The position numbers were made by a program, and so were the translations under genes. Positions 20,119 through 30,074 of a DNA stretch of 64,000 nucleotides are shown piece after piece. The stretch's first letter is position 1. Every line of letters starts with the position of its first letter. Location: contig NZ_CP134609.1 in NCBI RefSeq assembly GCF_031844705.1, positions 3,162,001 to 3,226,000 on the forward strand, in the 5' to 3' direction. A model generated the notes under the pieces. It saw only the letters and a list, made by a program, of their open reading frames with translations, made no database searches and had not been told where the DNA came from. This DNA comes from Streptomyces sp. ITFR-16 (GTDB taxonomy: Bacteria; Actinomycetota; Actinomycetes; Streptomycetales; Streptomycetaceae).

Positions 20119-21648
20119 TCAGCGCACTCCGGGACCCGCGTAGGCGCCGATGTTGGGGGCGCCGGGCCTGAGGCGGTTGCCGAAGTAGTCCTTGCCGCCG
20201 TTGTCCGCGACGACGGCTCCGGCGGCGAGGGCGGGCGAGCCCGCGCCGAGCCGGAAGTCGTCGCGGAGCTTCGGGTCGGCGGTGATGCCGCCGGGGTTCG
20301 GGCGGGTCATGTCGATGCCGTGGAAGGCGTTGTGGTCGAAGGCGAGCCCCGGCGTCGGGTTCTTGAAGGCGTAGCCGCCGGTGCCCTCGCTGACGAAGAC
20401 GTTGTTGCGGATGGCCAGTTCGTGCTGGGTGGTCCCGGGGCTGCCGGCGTCGTCCTGGACGAGGTAGCCGGGGATCTGCGTCGTGTTGCGGAAGGTGTTG
20501 TTGTAGATCTGTGTGCCGAGGATGGGGCCCCAGCAGTTCTGGATCAGCCGGGCGCCGTCGTCGCGGCTGACGTTGTAGCGGGCGACGGTGCCGAGGGTCT
20601 TCGCCCCGCTGTACGGGCAGATCAGCAGGAAGCCGCCCTTGTTGTCGTGGCTGTAGTTGTACTGGAAGACGGTGTTCTGCGAGGCGCCGTCGGCGTCGAA
20701 GGACATGCCGTCGTGGGTGTTGCCGCCGCCGGAGACCTCGTTGTACTCGACGGTCGTGTCGTCGGTGTTGAAGGTCCAGATGCCCGCGTTGGCGGAGGGC
20801 GAGCGGAGCTGGAAGCCGTCGACCCGGTTGTGGTCGACGCGGGCGCCGCTGGTGGTGTCGAGCTTCATGCCGTCGCCCGCCAGGGACTTCAGCGTGTTGT
20901 GGTGGATGCGGATGCCGGTGCTGGGGGTCCACTCGCCCGGGTAGACGTCCGGGTCCTGCTGCTCGCCGACCAGATCGCGCTTGGAGAAGGTCGACTTGAA
21001 GTAGATGCCCTCGCGGTCGACGTCCTCGATGAGGTTGTTCCCGATGTCCAGGCCGTCGTACCAGCTGGCCTTCGCCGTGCCCTCGACGGCGATGTGCAGG
21101 GCGCTGGAGCCGGAGACGGTCTTGTAGTCGCCGCCGCGCACGTCATGGATGTACAGGCCGCTGATGTCGAAGCCCCGGGCGACGCCGTAGTCGGTGAGGA
21201 GCAGACGTACGCCGTTGCGCTCGCTGCCCGGGTCGGCGGCGTTGATGATCTCCAGGGCGCCGAGGTGCACGTACTGCGTGTTGGCGAGCAGGACCGCGTC
21301 GTGGGCGCCCGCGCCGTCGATCCTGGCGCGGGCCGGGCCGCCGCCGTAGTCGGCGATGGTGAACGGCGCGCGGGCGCTGCCCTCGCCCCGGGGGGCGAGG
21401 GTGCCGGTGCAGGTGGCGCCGCGCTTGAGGAGCAGCCGGTCGCCGGGGCCGTAGGTGTGCGCGTTGGCCTCGGCGAGGGTGGTCCAGGGGTGCTGTCTGC
21501 TGCCGTCGGCGCCCTGCGGGCCGGCGGAGCAGTCGACGTGGAAGGTGTGGCCGGCGGGTGCCGCCTGCGCGGCGCCCGGTCCTGCGAGGGTCAGACCGGC
21601 GGCGGCGGTCAGGGCCGCGAGCGCCGCGGCTGTGACGCGATGTCTCAC
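20119..21648 (-). CDS. Secreted right-handed parallel beta-helix protein
   Basis: 509-aa exported protein. The signal peptide is AAALAALTAAAGLTLAGPGAAQA, followed by a beta-helix made of many short coils with Asn/Asp/Gly turns (for example repeated 'NN..F', 'Y..I.DN' patterns). The family includes pectate lyases and other polyuronide-degrading enzymes, but no diagnostic catalytic Arg/Lys set was identified. GTG 21648 is chosen because GGAGG lies 4 nt upstream and the signal peptide begins there; a start at 21705 would add an odd Pro/Arg-rich extension. It is divergent from a sugar-type regulator and ABC operon, so it probably processes the polysaccharide whose fragments that importer takes up (inference). 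Confidence 0.82.
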   Translation of the reverse strand: MRHRVTAAALAALTAAAGLTLAGPGAAQAAPAGHTFHVDCSAGPQGADGSRQHPWTTLAEANAHTYGPGDRLLLKRGATCTGTLAPRGEGSARAPFTIADYGGGPARARIDGAGAHDAVLLANTQYVHLGALEIINAADPGSERNGVRLLLTDYGVARGFDISGLYIHDVRGGDYKTVSGSSALHIAVEGTAKASWYDGLDIGNNLIEDVDREGIYFKSTFSKRDLVGEQQDPDVYPGEWTPSTGIRIHHNTLKSLAGDGMKLDTTSGARVDHNRVDGFQLRSPSANAGIWTFNTDDTTVEYNEVSGGGNTHDGMSFDADGASQNTVFQYNYSHDNKGGFLLICPYSGAKTLGTVARYNVSRDDGARLIQNCWGPILGTQIYNNTFRNTTQIPGYLVQDDAGSPGTTQHELAIRNNVFVSEGTGGYAFKNPTPGLAFDHNAFHGIDMTRPNPGGITADPKLRDDFRLGAGSPALAAGAVVADNGGKDYFGNRLRPGAPNIGAYAGPGVR

Positions 21649-21728
21649 AATTCCTCCGTACGAACAGTCGGGTTCGGGACGGGCCGGGAACGGCCGGATC
21701 GGCATCGCCGGGAATCCTGGACGCGGAT

Positions 21729-21783
21729 TGATCGAACGTCAATGGATTGCGTTTGAATGATCGAAACTCCCATCGTTCGATCA
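21729..21783. promoter_or_regulatory. Operator candidate for the beta-helix / ABC sugar locus
   Basis: TGATCGAA occurs at 21729-21736 and 21758-21765, and its inverse TTCGATCA at 21776-21783. The last two form an inverted repeat with a 10-nt centre. The same core, TTCGATC, recurs at 23022-23028 before the solute-binding-protein gene. Shared occurrence at both promoters supports recognition by the regulator encoded at 21872. Confidence 0.65.
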
Positions 21784-21871
21784 CGTTGGTCTAGGGTCTT
21801 TCGGGTCGGACACCGGCTCCGGCACCGGCCGGGCCGAGGGCCGGGCCACACACTGCGAGGGGACTGCCGCC

Positions 21872-22957
21872 GTGCGCGAAAGTGCTGCTGAACGTCATGA
21901 CCGCCTGCTCGGGCTGGTACGGGACCGGGGCTCGGCCCGGGTCTCCGACCTGGCGTCGCAGCTGGGGGTCTCGCCCGTCACGGTGCGCCGGGACGTCGAG
22001 GACCTGGCGGGCCGGGGGCTGCTCGACCGGGTCCACGGCTCGGTGTCCTGGCCGCAGGACGCCACGCCCGCGGCGGCGCCGGCGGGCCCGGGCGGCGGCC
22101 GGGTCCTCGGCATGCTCGCACCCTCGGCGACCTACTACTTCGCCGAGGTCATCCGGGGCGCCCACGAGGCCGCCGCCCGGGCCGGCGCCCGGCTGATCCT
22201 GCGGATCTCGGACTACCGTCCGCAGGAGGACCAGGCCCGCACCGAAGGACTGCTCGCGGCGGGTGCCGAGGGACTGCTGGTCGCGCCCGGCTGGCAGCAC
22301 CCGGGCGACCCCTCCGCGTTCGGCGACTGGATCGCCTCGCTGCCCGTGCCCACGGTCCTGCTGGAGCGCAGGCCCACCGCCGGATCGCCGCTGGACGGCC
22401 TGGACCGGGTCTGCTCGGACCATGCGCACGGGGTCCTGCTGGCCGTGCGCCACCTGGTGGGGCTGGGGCACGGGGCGCCCCTGCTGATGGCCCGCGCGGA
22501 CTCCCCGACCGCGCTCGCGGTGCGCTCCGGGTACGCCGAGGCGCTGACCGCGCTCGGGCTGCGCGCCCCGCAGGACGTGATCGACTCCGTACCGGCCGAC
22601 CAGGCACCGGAGGCGTTCGAGCAGGCCGTGCGGGAGATGCGCGAGGCGGTCGTCTCGGGGGTGGCCACGGCCGCGCTGATCCACAACGACGTGGACGCGA
22701 TCCAGGTGGTGCAGCGCCTGGCGGAGCTGGGGGTGCGGGTGCCGGAGGACCTGGCGCTGATCGCGTACGACGACGAGGTGGCGGCCCTCGCGGACACCCC
22801 GCTGACCGCCGTGGCCCCGCCCAAGCGCGAGGTGGGCCGCCATGCGACGGAGCTGCTGGTGGAGCGGCTGGGCGAGGAGACCGGGGCACCCCGGCGGCAT
22901 CTGACGCTGCTGCCGCAGCTGCGGGTGCGGGAGTCCTGCGGAGCGCCGCTCCCGTAG
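21872..22957 (+). CDS. DeoR-type HTH / LacI-type effector domain regulator
   Basis: 361-aa regulator. The N-terminal 60 residues form a DeoR-type winged helix (RHDRLLGLVRDRGSARVSDLASQLGVSPVTVRRDVEDLAGRG). The rest is a periplasmic-binding-like domain of the LacI/GalR kind (GMLAPSATYYFAEVIRGAHEAA, then ALIAYDDEVAAL). This hybrid architecture is found in Streptomyces regulators of sugar-uptake operons. It lies between the beta-helix gene and the importer, with matching operator repeats on both sides, so it is probably a local repressor released by an oligosaccharide. The ligand is unknown. Confidence 0.85.
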   Translation: MRESAAERHDRLLGLVRDRGSARVSDLASQLGVSPVTVRRDVEDLAGRGLLDRVHGSVSWPQDATPAAAPAGPGGGRVLGMLAPSATYYFAEVIRGAHEAAARAGARLILRISDYRPQEDQARTEGLLAAGAEGLLVAPGWQHPGDPSAFGDWIASLPVPTVLLERRPTAGSPLDGLDRVCSDHAHGVLLAVRHLVGLGHGAPLLMARADSPTALAVRSGYAEALTALGLRAPQDVIDSVPADQAPEAFEQAVREMREAVVSGVATAALIHNDVDAIQVVQRLAELGVRVPEDLALIAYDDEVAALADTPLTAVAPPKREVGRHATELLVERLGEETGAPRRHLTLLPQLRVRESCGAPLP

Positions 22958-23115
22958 GACGTCTTCACGGGCTTCCGTCGCGCTTCCGCCCGGCTTCCGT
23001 ACGCAACTCTTCTGATCTTTTTTCGATCGATCGCTCTTTCGCTCTTGACTTCGGTCACGGCTGGTCCAAGGATCACGGCCAACGCCAATGTCGCCGCCTG
23101 TTCAGGAGCCTCGCT

Positions 23116-24444
23116 GTGAGCCGCAGTTCGAGCAGAACCTCTCTCGCCGTCGTCGGCGCCGCCACCGCCCTCGCCGTTCTCACGGCCTGTGGCGGCAGCG
23201 GTGACGACACGTCCACCGCCGGAAGCGACGGCAAGCCCGTCAGCATCACCTTCTGGGGCTGGGCCAAGGGGTCCAAGGAGGTCGTTGACGCGTTCAACGC
23301 CTCGCACAAGGACATCAAGGTCGTCTACGAGGAGATACCGTCCGGCAACGCCGGCGGCTACGCCAAGATCTCCAACGCCGTGAAGGCGGGCAACGCCCCC
23401 GACCTCGTCTCGATCGAGTACCCGCAGCTCCCCGAGTACGTCAGCCAGGGCGCGCTCCAGGACATCGGCCCGTACTTCACCGAGGACATCAGGAAGAAGC
23501 TGCTGCCGCAGGCGGTGGAGCTGACGACGCTCGGCGGCAAGAACTGGGCCGTCCCCTTCGATGCCTCGCCGCAGTCCTTCTACTACCGCAAGGACCTGTT
23601 CGAGAAGTACGGCGTCGAGGTCCCCAAGACCTGGGCCGACTTCCGCAAGGCCGCCGAGAAGATCAAGAAGGCCGACAAGAAGGCCCGCATCGGCACGTTC
23701 TTCCCGGACGACCCCACCACCTTCCAGGCGATGGCCTGGCAGGCCGGCGCCCAGTGGTACAAGCCCGAGGGCGACACCTGGAAGGTGAACACCACCGACG
23801 CGGGCACCACCAAGGTCGCCGACTACTGGCAGGGCCTGCTCGACGACGACCTGATCCGCGCCAACGCCTCCTTCAGCCCCGAGTGGACCAACTCCCTCAA
23901 GAACGGCGGCACCGTCGGCTACCTCGGCGCGGCCTGGGGCGCCGGTGTCCTCAAGGGCACCCTGCCCGAGCAGAGCGGCAAATGGGCCGTCGCCCCGATG
24001 CCCAGCTGGGACGGGAAGCCCGCCAGCGGGATGCTCGGCGGCTCCACCTTCGCGGTGACGAAGACCAGCAAGAAGGCCAAGGCTGCGGTCGAGTTCGCCA
24101 CCTGGATGTCGACCACCGAGGACGGCATCAAGGCCCGCATCGAGTCCGGCACGTCGAGCGCGTTCCCGGCGGCGGCGTCCCTGCGCCCGGTCGCCAAGAA
24201 GGCGTTCGACGCGGACTTCTACGGCGGCCAGGACATCTACCAGGTCTTCGAGGACGCCGCGACATCCATCGGCCCGAACTGGAGCTGGGGCCCGACCACC
24301 GGCACCACCAACACCACGATGAAGGACCAGTTCGGCAAGGTGGCCGGCGGCGGCACCACGGTGAAGGAGGCCGTGCAGGCAGGGCACGACGCCACCGTCG
24401 CCGAGCTGAAGAAGCGCGGTCTGAAGGTCGAGGACGCAGGCTGA
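23116..24444 (+). CDS. ABC importer solute-binding lipoprotein (CUT1 sugar type)
   Basis: 442-aa extracellular solute-binding protein family 1. A lipobox LTAC at residues 21-24 ends the signal sequence (VGAATALAVLTACGG), so it should be tethered outside. The family signature ITFWGWAKGSKEVVDAFN is near residues 46-63. GTG 23116 starts the signal peptide. It is followed immediately by two permeases with overlapping stop/start codons, making one operon. It probably binds an oligosaccharide; the ligand is unknown. A TTGACT at 23045-23050 may be the -35 element. Confidence 0.93.
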   Translation: MSRSSSRTSLAVVGAATALAVLTACGGSGDDTSTAGSDGKPVSITFWGWAKGSKEVVDAFNASHKDIKVVYEEIPSGNAGGYAKISNAVKAGNAPDLVSIEYPQLPEYVSQGALQDIGPYFTEDIRKKLLPQAVELTTLGGKNWAVPFDASPQSFYYRKDLFEKYGVEVPKTWADFRKAAEKIKKADKKARIGTFFPDDPTTFQAMAWQAGAQWYKPEGDTWKVNTTDAGTTKVADYWQGLLDDDLIRANASFSPEWTNSLKNGGTVGYLGAAWGAGVLKGTLPEQSGKWAVAPMPSWDGKPASGMLGGSTFAVTKTSKKAKAAVEFATWMSTTEDGIKARIESGTSSAFPAAASLRPVAKKAFDADFYGGQDIYQVFEDAATSIGPNWSWGPTTGTTNTTMKDQFGKVAGGGTTVKEAVQAGHDATVAELKKRGLKVEDAG

Positions 24445-25337
24445 TGAAGCGCGCCCGGACGACCAGAGCCGCCGCCATCCTGCTGGGGCCCTTCTTCGTA
24501 CTGTTCACGCTGGCCATGGTGCTGCCGATCGGATACGCGGTCTGGCTCAGCCTGTTCACGGAGAAGCAGTCCGGCCTGGGCTTCGGCGGCACCGAGTCCG
24601 TGTTCAGCGGACTCGACAACTACACGGCGGCCCTGGGCGACCGGGCGTTCCGCGAGGGCTTCGGCGTACTCCTCGGATACTGCCTGTTCTACATTCCGCT
24701 CCTGCTCGTCGGAGCCCTCGCCCTCGCGCTGCTGCTGGACTCCACGCTGGCCCGCGCCCGCCGCTTCTTCCAGCTCGCGCTGTTCCTGCCGCACGCCGTG
24801 CCCGGCATCATCGCCGCGCTGATCTGGGTGTATCTCTACACCCCGCAGCTCAGCCCCGTGGTCAGCGCCATGGAGTCCGGCGGCATCGGCTTCGACTTCT
24901 TCTCCCCCGACGGCGCCCTGCCCTCCGTCGTCAACATCGCGCTGTGGGAGTGGCTCGGCTACAACATGGTGATCTTCTACGCCGCGTTGCAGGCCATCGA
25001 CCGGTCCGTGCTCGAAGCGGCCACGGTCGACGGGGCGGGCGCCTGGCGGGTCGCGATCGCCATCAAGGTCCCGCTGATCCGCGCCTCGGTCGTGATGGTC
25101 GCGCTGTTCACCGTCATCGGCTCGCTCCAGCTCTTCACCGAACCACTGATCCTCAACAAGGGGACCGGCTCCGCCGTCTCCTCCACCTGGACGCCGAACA
25201 TGTACGCGTACACCGCGGCCTTCGAACGCAACGACTACGGCCTCGCCGCAGCCGCCTCCATCCTGCTGGCGCTCACCGCCGCCCTGCTGTCCTTCGTCGT
25301 CACCCGCTTCACCGGCCGGAAGGGAAAGAAAGCATGA
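24444..25337 (+). CDS. ABC sugar permease, MalF type
   Basis: 297-aa integral membrane permease with about six helices. The EAA loop that contacts the ATPase is EAATVDGAGAWRVAIAIKVPLI (about residues 188-209). It overlaps the solute-binding-protein stop by one base (TGATG), and its own stop overlaps the next ATG. No ATPase gene is present in the operon, so it probably uses the shared MsiK-like ATPase known in Streptomyces (inference). ATG 24444 is the start that fits the membrane topology. Confidence 0.93.
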   Translation: MKRARTTRAAAILLGPFFVLFTLAMVLPIGYAVWLSLFTEKQSGLGFGGTESVFSGLDNYTAALGDRAFREGFGVLLGYCLFYIPLLLVGALALALLLDSTLARARRFFQLALFLPHAVPGIIAALIWVYLYTPQLSPVVSAMESGGIGFDFFSPDGALPSVVNIALWEWLGYNMVIFYAALQAIDRSVLEAATVDGAGAWRVAIAIKVPLIRASVVMVALFTVIGSLQLFTEPLILNKGTGSAVSSTWTPNMYAYTAAFERNDYGLAAAASILLALTAALLSFVVTRFTGRKGKKA

Positions 25338-26188
25338 GTTCCCCCGCCTCCCGCGGCCGCTGGATGTCGAAGACCGCGGTCAACGGCTTCCTGCTGCTCG
25401 CCGTCGTCTACATGCTCTTCCCGCTCGTCTGGCTGGTCACCGCCGCGACCAAGGACACCGGCGGGCTGCTCGCCGGCAACGCGTTCTCCTTCGACGGCTT
25501 CAACCTCGGCGAGAACCTGTCGAACCTGGCCTCCTACGGCGACGGCATCTACTTCCGCTGGTACCTCAACAGCCTCGGCTACGCGGGCGGCGGGGCGCTC
25601 GTCTGCTCGCTGATCTGCGTCGCCGCGGGTTACGCCTTCGACAAGTACACCTTCCGGGGCAAGGACCAGCTGTTCGGCCTGGTGCTGATGGGCGTGCTCG
25701 TCCCCACCACCGCGCTGGCCCTGCCGATGTATCTGCTGGCATCCAAGGTCGGCCTGGTCAACACCTACTGGTCGGTGCTGATCCCGGTGCTGGTCAACCC
25801 CTTCGGCGTGTACCTCGCGCGGGTCTTCTGCGCGGGCTACATACCGAACGAGGCGCTGGAGGCGGCCCGTATCGACGGGGCCGGCGAGCTGCGCACCTTC
25901 TGGTCCGTGGGTCTGCCCATGGTCATGCCGGGCTTCGTGACCGTCTTCCTCTTCCAGTTCACCGCGATCTGGAACAACTTCTTCCTCCCCCTCGTGATGC
26001 TCTCGGACCGCAAGCTCTTCCCGCTGAGCCTCGGTCTGTACTCCTGGAACACCAACACCCACGGCGAGCCGAGCTTCTACCCCCTCGTCGTCACCGGCTC
26101 CCTCCTCGCCGTCATCCCGCTGATCGTCGCCTTCGTCTCCCTGCAGCGGCACTGGAAGGCGGGCCTGACCGCAGGAAGCGTCAAGTGA
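25334..26188 (+). CDS. ABC sugar permease, MalG type
   Basis: 284-aa integral membrane permease, the second half of the CUT1 channel. The EAA motif is EALEAARIDGAGELRTFWSVGLPMVMPG (about residues 174-201). It starts within the previous stop (ATGA overlap), so expression is translationally coupled. The dehydrogenase gene follows after 36 bp. Confidence 0.93.
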   Translation: MSSPASRGRWMSKTAVNGFLLLAVVYMLFPLVWLVTAATKDTGGLLAGNAFSFDGFNLGENLSNLASYGDGIYFRWYLNSLGYAGGGALVCSLICVAAGYAFDKYTFRGKDQLFGLVLMGVLVPTTALALPMYLLASKVGLVNTYWSVLIPVLVNPFGVYLARVFCAGYIPNEALEAARIDGAGELRTFWSVGLPMVMPGFVTVFLFQFTAIWNNFFLPLVMLSDRKLFPLSLGLYSWNTNTHGEPSFYPLVVTGSLLAVIPLIVAFVSLQRHWKAGLTAGSVK

Positions 26189-26224
26189 CCCCCCACGCGA
26201 GCCTTGAGGAGTACGAGTTCCACC

Positions 26225-27253
26225 ATGCCGCACCCCACTGACAACCGGCCCCGTGCCCTGCTCGCGATGGGCCCCGGCATCGCCGGACGGCTCCTCACCG
26301 AACGCCATCACGCCCGGCTGGCCGCCCTCACCCGGACCGACACCCGGCTCGTCGCCCACGACCTGGCCGACCCGACGCCCGAGGTCGCAGCCGCGCTCGC
26401 CGAGGCGGAGGTGCTGTTCACCTGCTGGGGCGCGACCCCGCTCACCGCTCCGGTGCTGGCCGCCGCGCCCCGGCTGCGCGCGGTGGTGCACGCGGCCGGG
26501 TCCGTCAAGCACCACATCACCGACGCCTGCTGGGAACGCGGCATCGCCGTCACCTCGGCGGCCGGGGCCAACGCGCTGCCGGTCGCCGAGTACACCGTGG
26601 CCGCGATCCTCTTCGCCGGCAAGCAGGTCCTGCGCTCGGCCCGGCGTTACGGGGAACTGCGCACCGGCCACGACTGGCTCGCCGAGCTGGACGGCAGCGG
26701 CAACTACGGCCGTACGGTCGGCATCGTCGGGGCCTCCCGCATCGGCCGCCGGGTGATCGGGCTGCTGCGCCCCTTCGACCTGGACGTCCTGCTGTACGAC
26801 CCGTACGTCGGCCCGGCCGAGGCGGCGCGGCTGGGTGTCCGGCTCAGCGCGCTCGACGAGCTGTGCGCGAGCAGTTCGGTCGTCTCGGTGCACGCTCCGC
26901 AGCTCCCGGAGACCCGCCATCTGATCGGCGCGGCCCAGCTGGCGGCGATGCCGTCGGGGGCGACCCTGATCAATACGGCGCGGGGGTCGCTGGTCGACGA
27001 GGACGCGCTGCTGCCCGAGCTGACGAGTGGGCGGCTGCATGCGGTGCTGGATGTGACGGATCCCGAGCTGCCGGTGGCGGGGTCGCCGTTGTACGACCTG
27101 CCGAATGTGCTGCTGACTCCGCATGTCGCGGGCTCGCTCGGCAACGAGCTGCACCGGATGGCGGACCAGGCGCTGGACGAACTCGAACGCTTCGCCTCCG
27201 GCCGCCCGTTCGCGGACCCGGTCCGGGGAGACGCGCTCTCCCGCTCGGCGTAA
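26225..27253 (+). CDS. D-isomer-specific 2-hydroxyacid dehydrogenase family protein
   Basis: 342-aa NAD-dependent dehydrogenase. The NAD-binding motif is GIVGASRIGRRVIG, which carries GASRIG where GxGxxG is usual. Catalytic positions are the Arg in INTARGSLVDEDAL, a Glu in DVTDPELP and a His in LTPHVAGSLG, so the active site looks complete. The ATG at 26225 is chosen over a TTG at 26204; a GAGGAG ribosome site lies 13 nt upstream, longer than usual. As the last gene of the importer operon it probably acts on a sugar-acid breakdown product such as glyoxylate or hydroxypyruvate (inference). Confidence 0.88.
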   Translation: MPHPTDNRPRALLAMGPGIAGRLLTERHHARLAALTRTDTRLVAHDLADPTPEVAAALAEAEVLFTCWGATPLTAPVLAAAPRLRAVVHAAGSVKHHITDACWERGIAVTSAAGANALPVAEYTVAAILFAGKQVLRSARRYGELRTGHDWLAELDGSGNYGRTVGIVGASRIGRRVIGLLRPFDLDVLLYDPYVGPAEAARLGVRLSALDELCASSSVVSVHAPQLPETRHLIGAAQLAAMPSGATLINTARGSLVDEDALLPELTSGRLHAVLDVTDPELPVAGSPLYDLPNVLLTPHVAGSLGNELHRMADQALDELERFASGRPFADPVRGDALSRSA

Positions 27254-27262
27254 CCCAAGATT

Positions 27263-27284
27263 AAGCCCCTCCGGCGATTGAGGA
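27263..27284. repeat. Dispersed intergenic repeat, copy 1 (variant)
   Basis: A variant of the short AAGCCC...GGCGATTGAGGA element that recurs at 41484-41506, 49243-49265 and 49319-49341 in this window, always just after a gene. Here it reads with CCTCC in place of CGTCC. The function is unknown. Confidence 0.8.
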
Positions 27285-27292
27285 GCGGGGTC

Positions 27293-27350
27293 CGACCGGA
27301 GTAGCCGGAGGTAGCCGGAGGGGCTGGGTTCGACCGGAGTAGCCGGAGGT
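27293..27350. repeat. 20-bp direct repeat with 38-bp period
   Basis: An identical 20-bp segment beginning CGACCGGAGTAGCC occurs at 27293-27312 and 27331-27350. Between them GTAGCCGGAG is repeated again. The stretch lies between the convergent dehydrogenase and groEL genes. Confidence 0.85.
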
Positions 27351-27374
27351 GGGCGGCAAGGCTGGGGGCGCGAA

Positions 27375-27406
27375 AGGCCCGGTACCCCCGCAGGGGTACC
27401 GGGCCT
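27375..27406. terminator. Terminator of the groES-groEL operon
   Basis: AGGCCCGGTACCCC (27375-27388) pairs perfectly with GGGGTACCGGGCCT (27393-27406) around a 4-nt loop. On the minus strand it is followed by a short TTTC. It lies 25 bp after the groEL stop and could also stop transcription from the convergent dehydrogenase side. Confidence 0.85.
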
Positions 27407-27431
27407 CGCCGCTGGCGCGGGAAGCTACACG

Positions 27432-29156
<1,725 letters not shown>

Positions 29157-29465
29157 TTACTTCTCGATGATCGCGAGCACGTCGCGAGCCGAGAGGACGA
29201 GGTACTCCTCGCCGTTGTACTTCACCTCGGTGCCGCCGTACTTGCTGTACAGCACGACATCGCCGGTCTTGACGTCGAGCGGCAGGCGCTCGCCGTTCTC
29301 GAAGCGGCCCGGGCCCACGGCCAGGACGACGCCCTCCTGGGGCTTCTCCTTGGCGGTGTCCGGAATAACCAGGCCGGAGGCCGTGGTCTGCTCGGCGTCG
29401 AGCGGCTGGACCACAATGCGGTCCTCGAGCGGCTTGATCGCAACCTTGGAGCTGGCGGTCGACAC
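29157..29465 (-). CDS. groES: 10-kDa co-chaperonin GroES
   Basis: 102-aa cap of the GroEL chamber. The opening [39 protein letters not shown] contains the mobile loop that binds GroEL. The C-terminal strand is [33 protein letters not shown] 29465 starts the protein, with GGGGGAG upstream. It is the first cistron of an operon with groEL1, behind two CIRCE elements. Confidence 0.97.
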   Translation of the reverse strand: MSTASSKVAIKPLEDRIVVQPLDAEQTTASGLVIPDTAKEKPQEGVVLAVGPGRFENGERLPLDVKTGDVVLYSKYGGTEVKYNGEEYLVLSARDVLAIIEK

Positions 29466-29570
29466 GATCCGGTCTCCCCCTTCGGAGATCTCACGGGGTT
29501 AACAGTCTTGGGGTGGCGACCAGGTGGGCCCGTCGTCGCGGGTGCCGGACCTGCCGGTCGCACAGTACTG

Positions 29571-29597
29571 CTGGCACTCTCCAGTGGGGAGTGCCAG
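29571..29597. promoter_or_regulatory. CIRCE element 1 (HrcA operator)
   Basis: CTGGCACTC (29571-29579), nine bases, GAGTGCCAG (29589-29597): a perfect 9-9-9 CIRCE. It lies at or just downstream of the predicted transcription start of groES. Confidence 0.93.
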
Positions 29598-29602
29598 CAC
29601 TG

Positions 29603-29632
29603 AGACTATGACCGCGATTAGCACTCGGTCAA
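29603..29632 (-). promoter_or_regulatory. Predicted vegetative promoter of groES-groEL1
   Basis: On the minus strand, TTGACC (29632-29627) and TAGTCT (29608-29603) are separated by 18 bp and match the principal-sigma consensus. The spacer contains an arm of CIRCE 2, and CIRCE 1 begins about 6 bp beyond the -10 element, so HrcA bound at either site should block initiation. Confidence 0.75.
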
Positions 29633-29644
29633 GCGGAGTGCCAA
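29618..29644. promoter_or_regulatory. CIRCE element 2 (HrcA operator)
   Basis: TTAGCACTC (29618-29626), nine bases, GAGTGCCAA (29636-29644): one mismatch from a perfect inverted repeat and 8 of 9 consensus matches in the second arm. It overlaps the -35 region and spacer of the predicted promoter. Confidence 0.92.
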
Positions 29645-29741
29645 TTGACGCCCCTCGTGGCGGCGGGTTCGCCTCTCCCGGCGACCCGCCGCAGGGAGAA
29701 CGCCGCAGGGCGCCGCGGCGTTCCATGGGCCGCTGCGCACG

Positions 29742-30074
29742 TCAGGGGCGACCGCACCCCGTGTCCGCACGCTCCCCGGAGCGCGGTCCGGGCCGGTCCG
29801 GCCAGCGGCGCACCGGCGGGGAGACCGGCCGCGCGTTCCCGGGGTGCCGGGCCCGGCCGCAGGCGACGACGACCATCGCCCCGGGCGCCCCGTGGTCGCC
29901 GCGCACCGCCGCCGGGCGCACGGCGGCCGGAGCGCTGGGCCGCCGGTCCACCCGCTGCGCGGCCTTGCGGCCCAGGCGTTCGATCGGGTCCACCGACTGT
30001 GCGCAGCCGGTGGTGGCGGTCAGGAGCGCACCGGCCGCCAGCAGCCCGGCCAGCAGCCGGTGCGCGCCTGTCAT
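29742..30074 (-). CDS. Small lipoprotein, possibly a truncated deacetylase paralogue
   Basis: 110-aa reading frame whose ATG overlaps the stop of the deacetylase gene (ATGA). The first 22 residues are a clear lipoprotein signal (LLAGLLAAGALLTATTGC). The next segment, SVDPIERLGRKAAQRV, resembles the region between lipobox and catalytic domain in streptomycete polysaccharide-deacetylase lipoproteins. The rest, rich in Arg, Pro and Gly, has no domain. A degenerated second deacetylase is therefore possible, as is a genuine short protein. Translation coupled to the preceding gene argues that it is still expressed. Confidence 0.45.
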   Translation of the reverse strand: MTGAHRLLAGLLAAGALLTATTGCAQSVDPIERLGRKAAQRVDRRPSAPAAVRPAAVRGDHGAPGAMVVVACGRARHPGNARPVSPPVRRWPDRPGPRSGERADTGCGRP

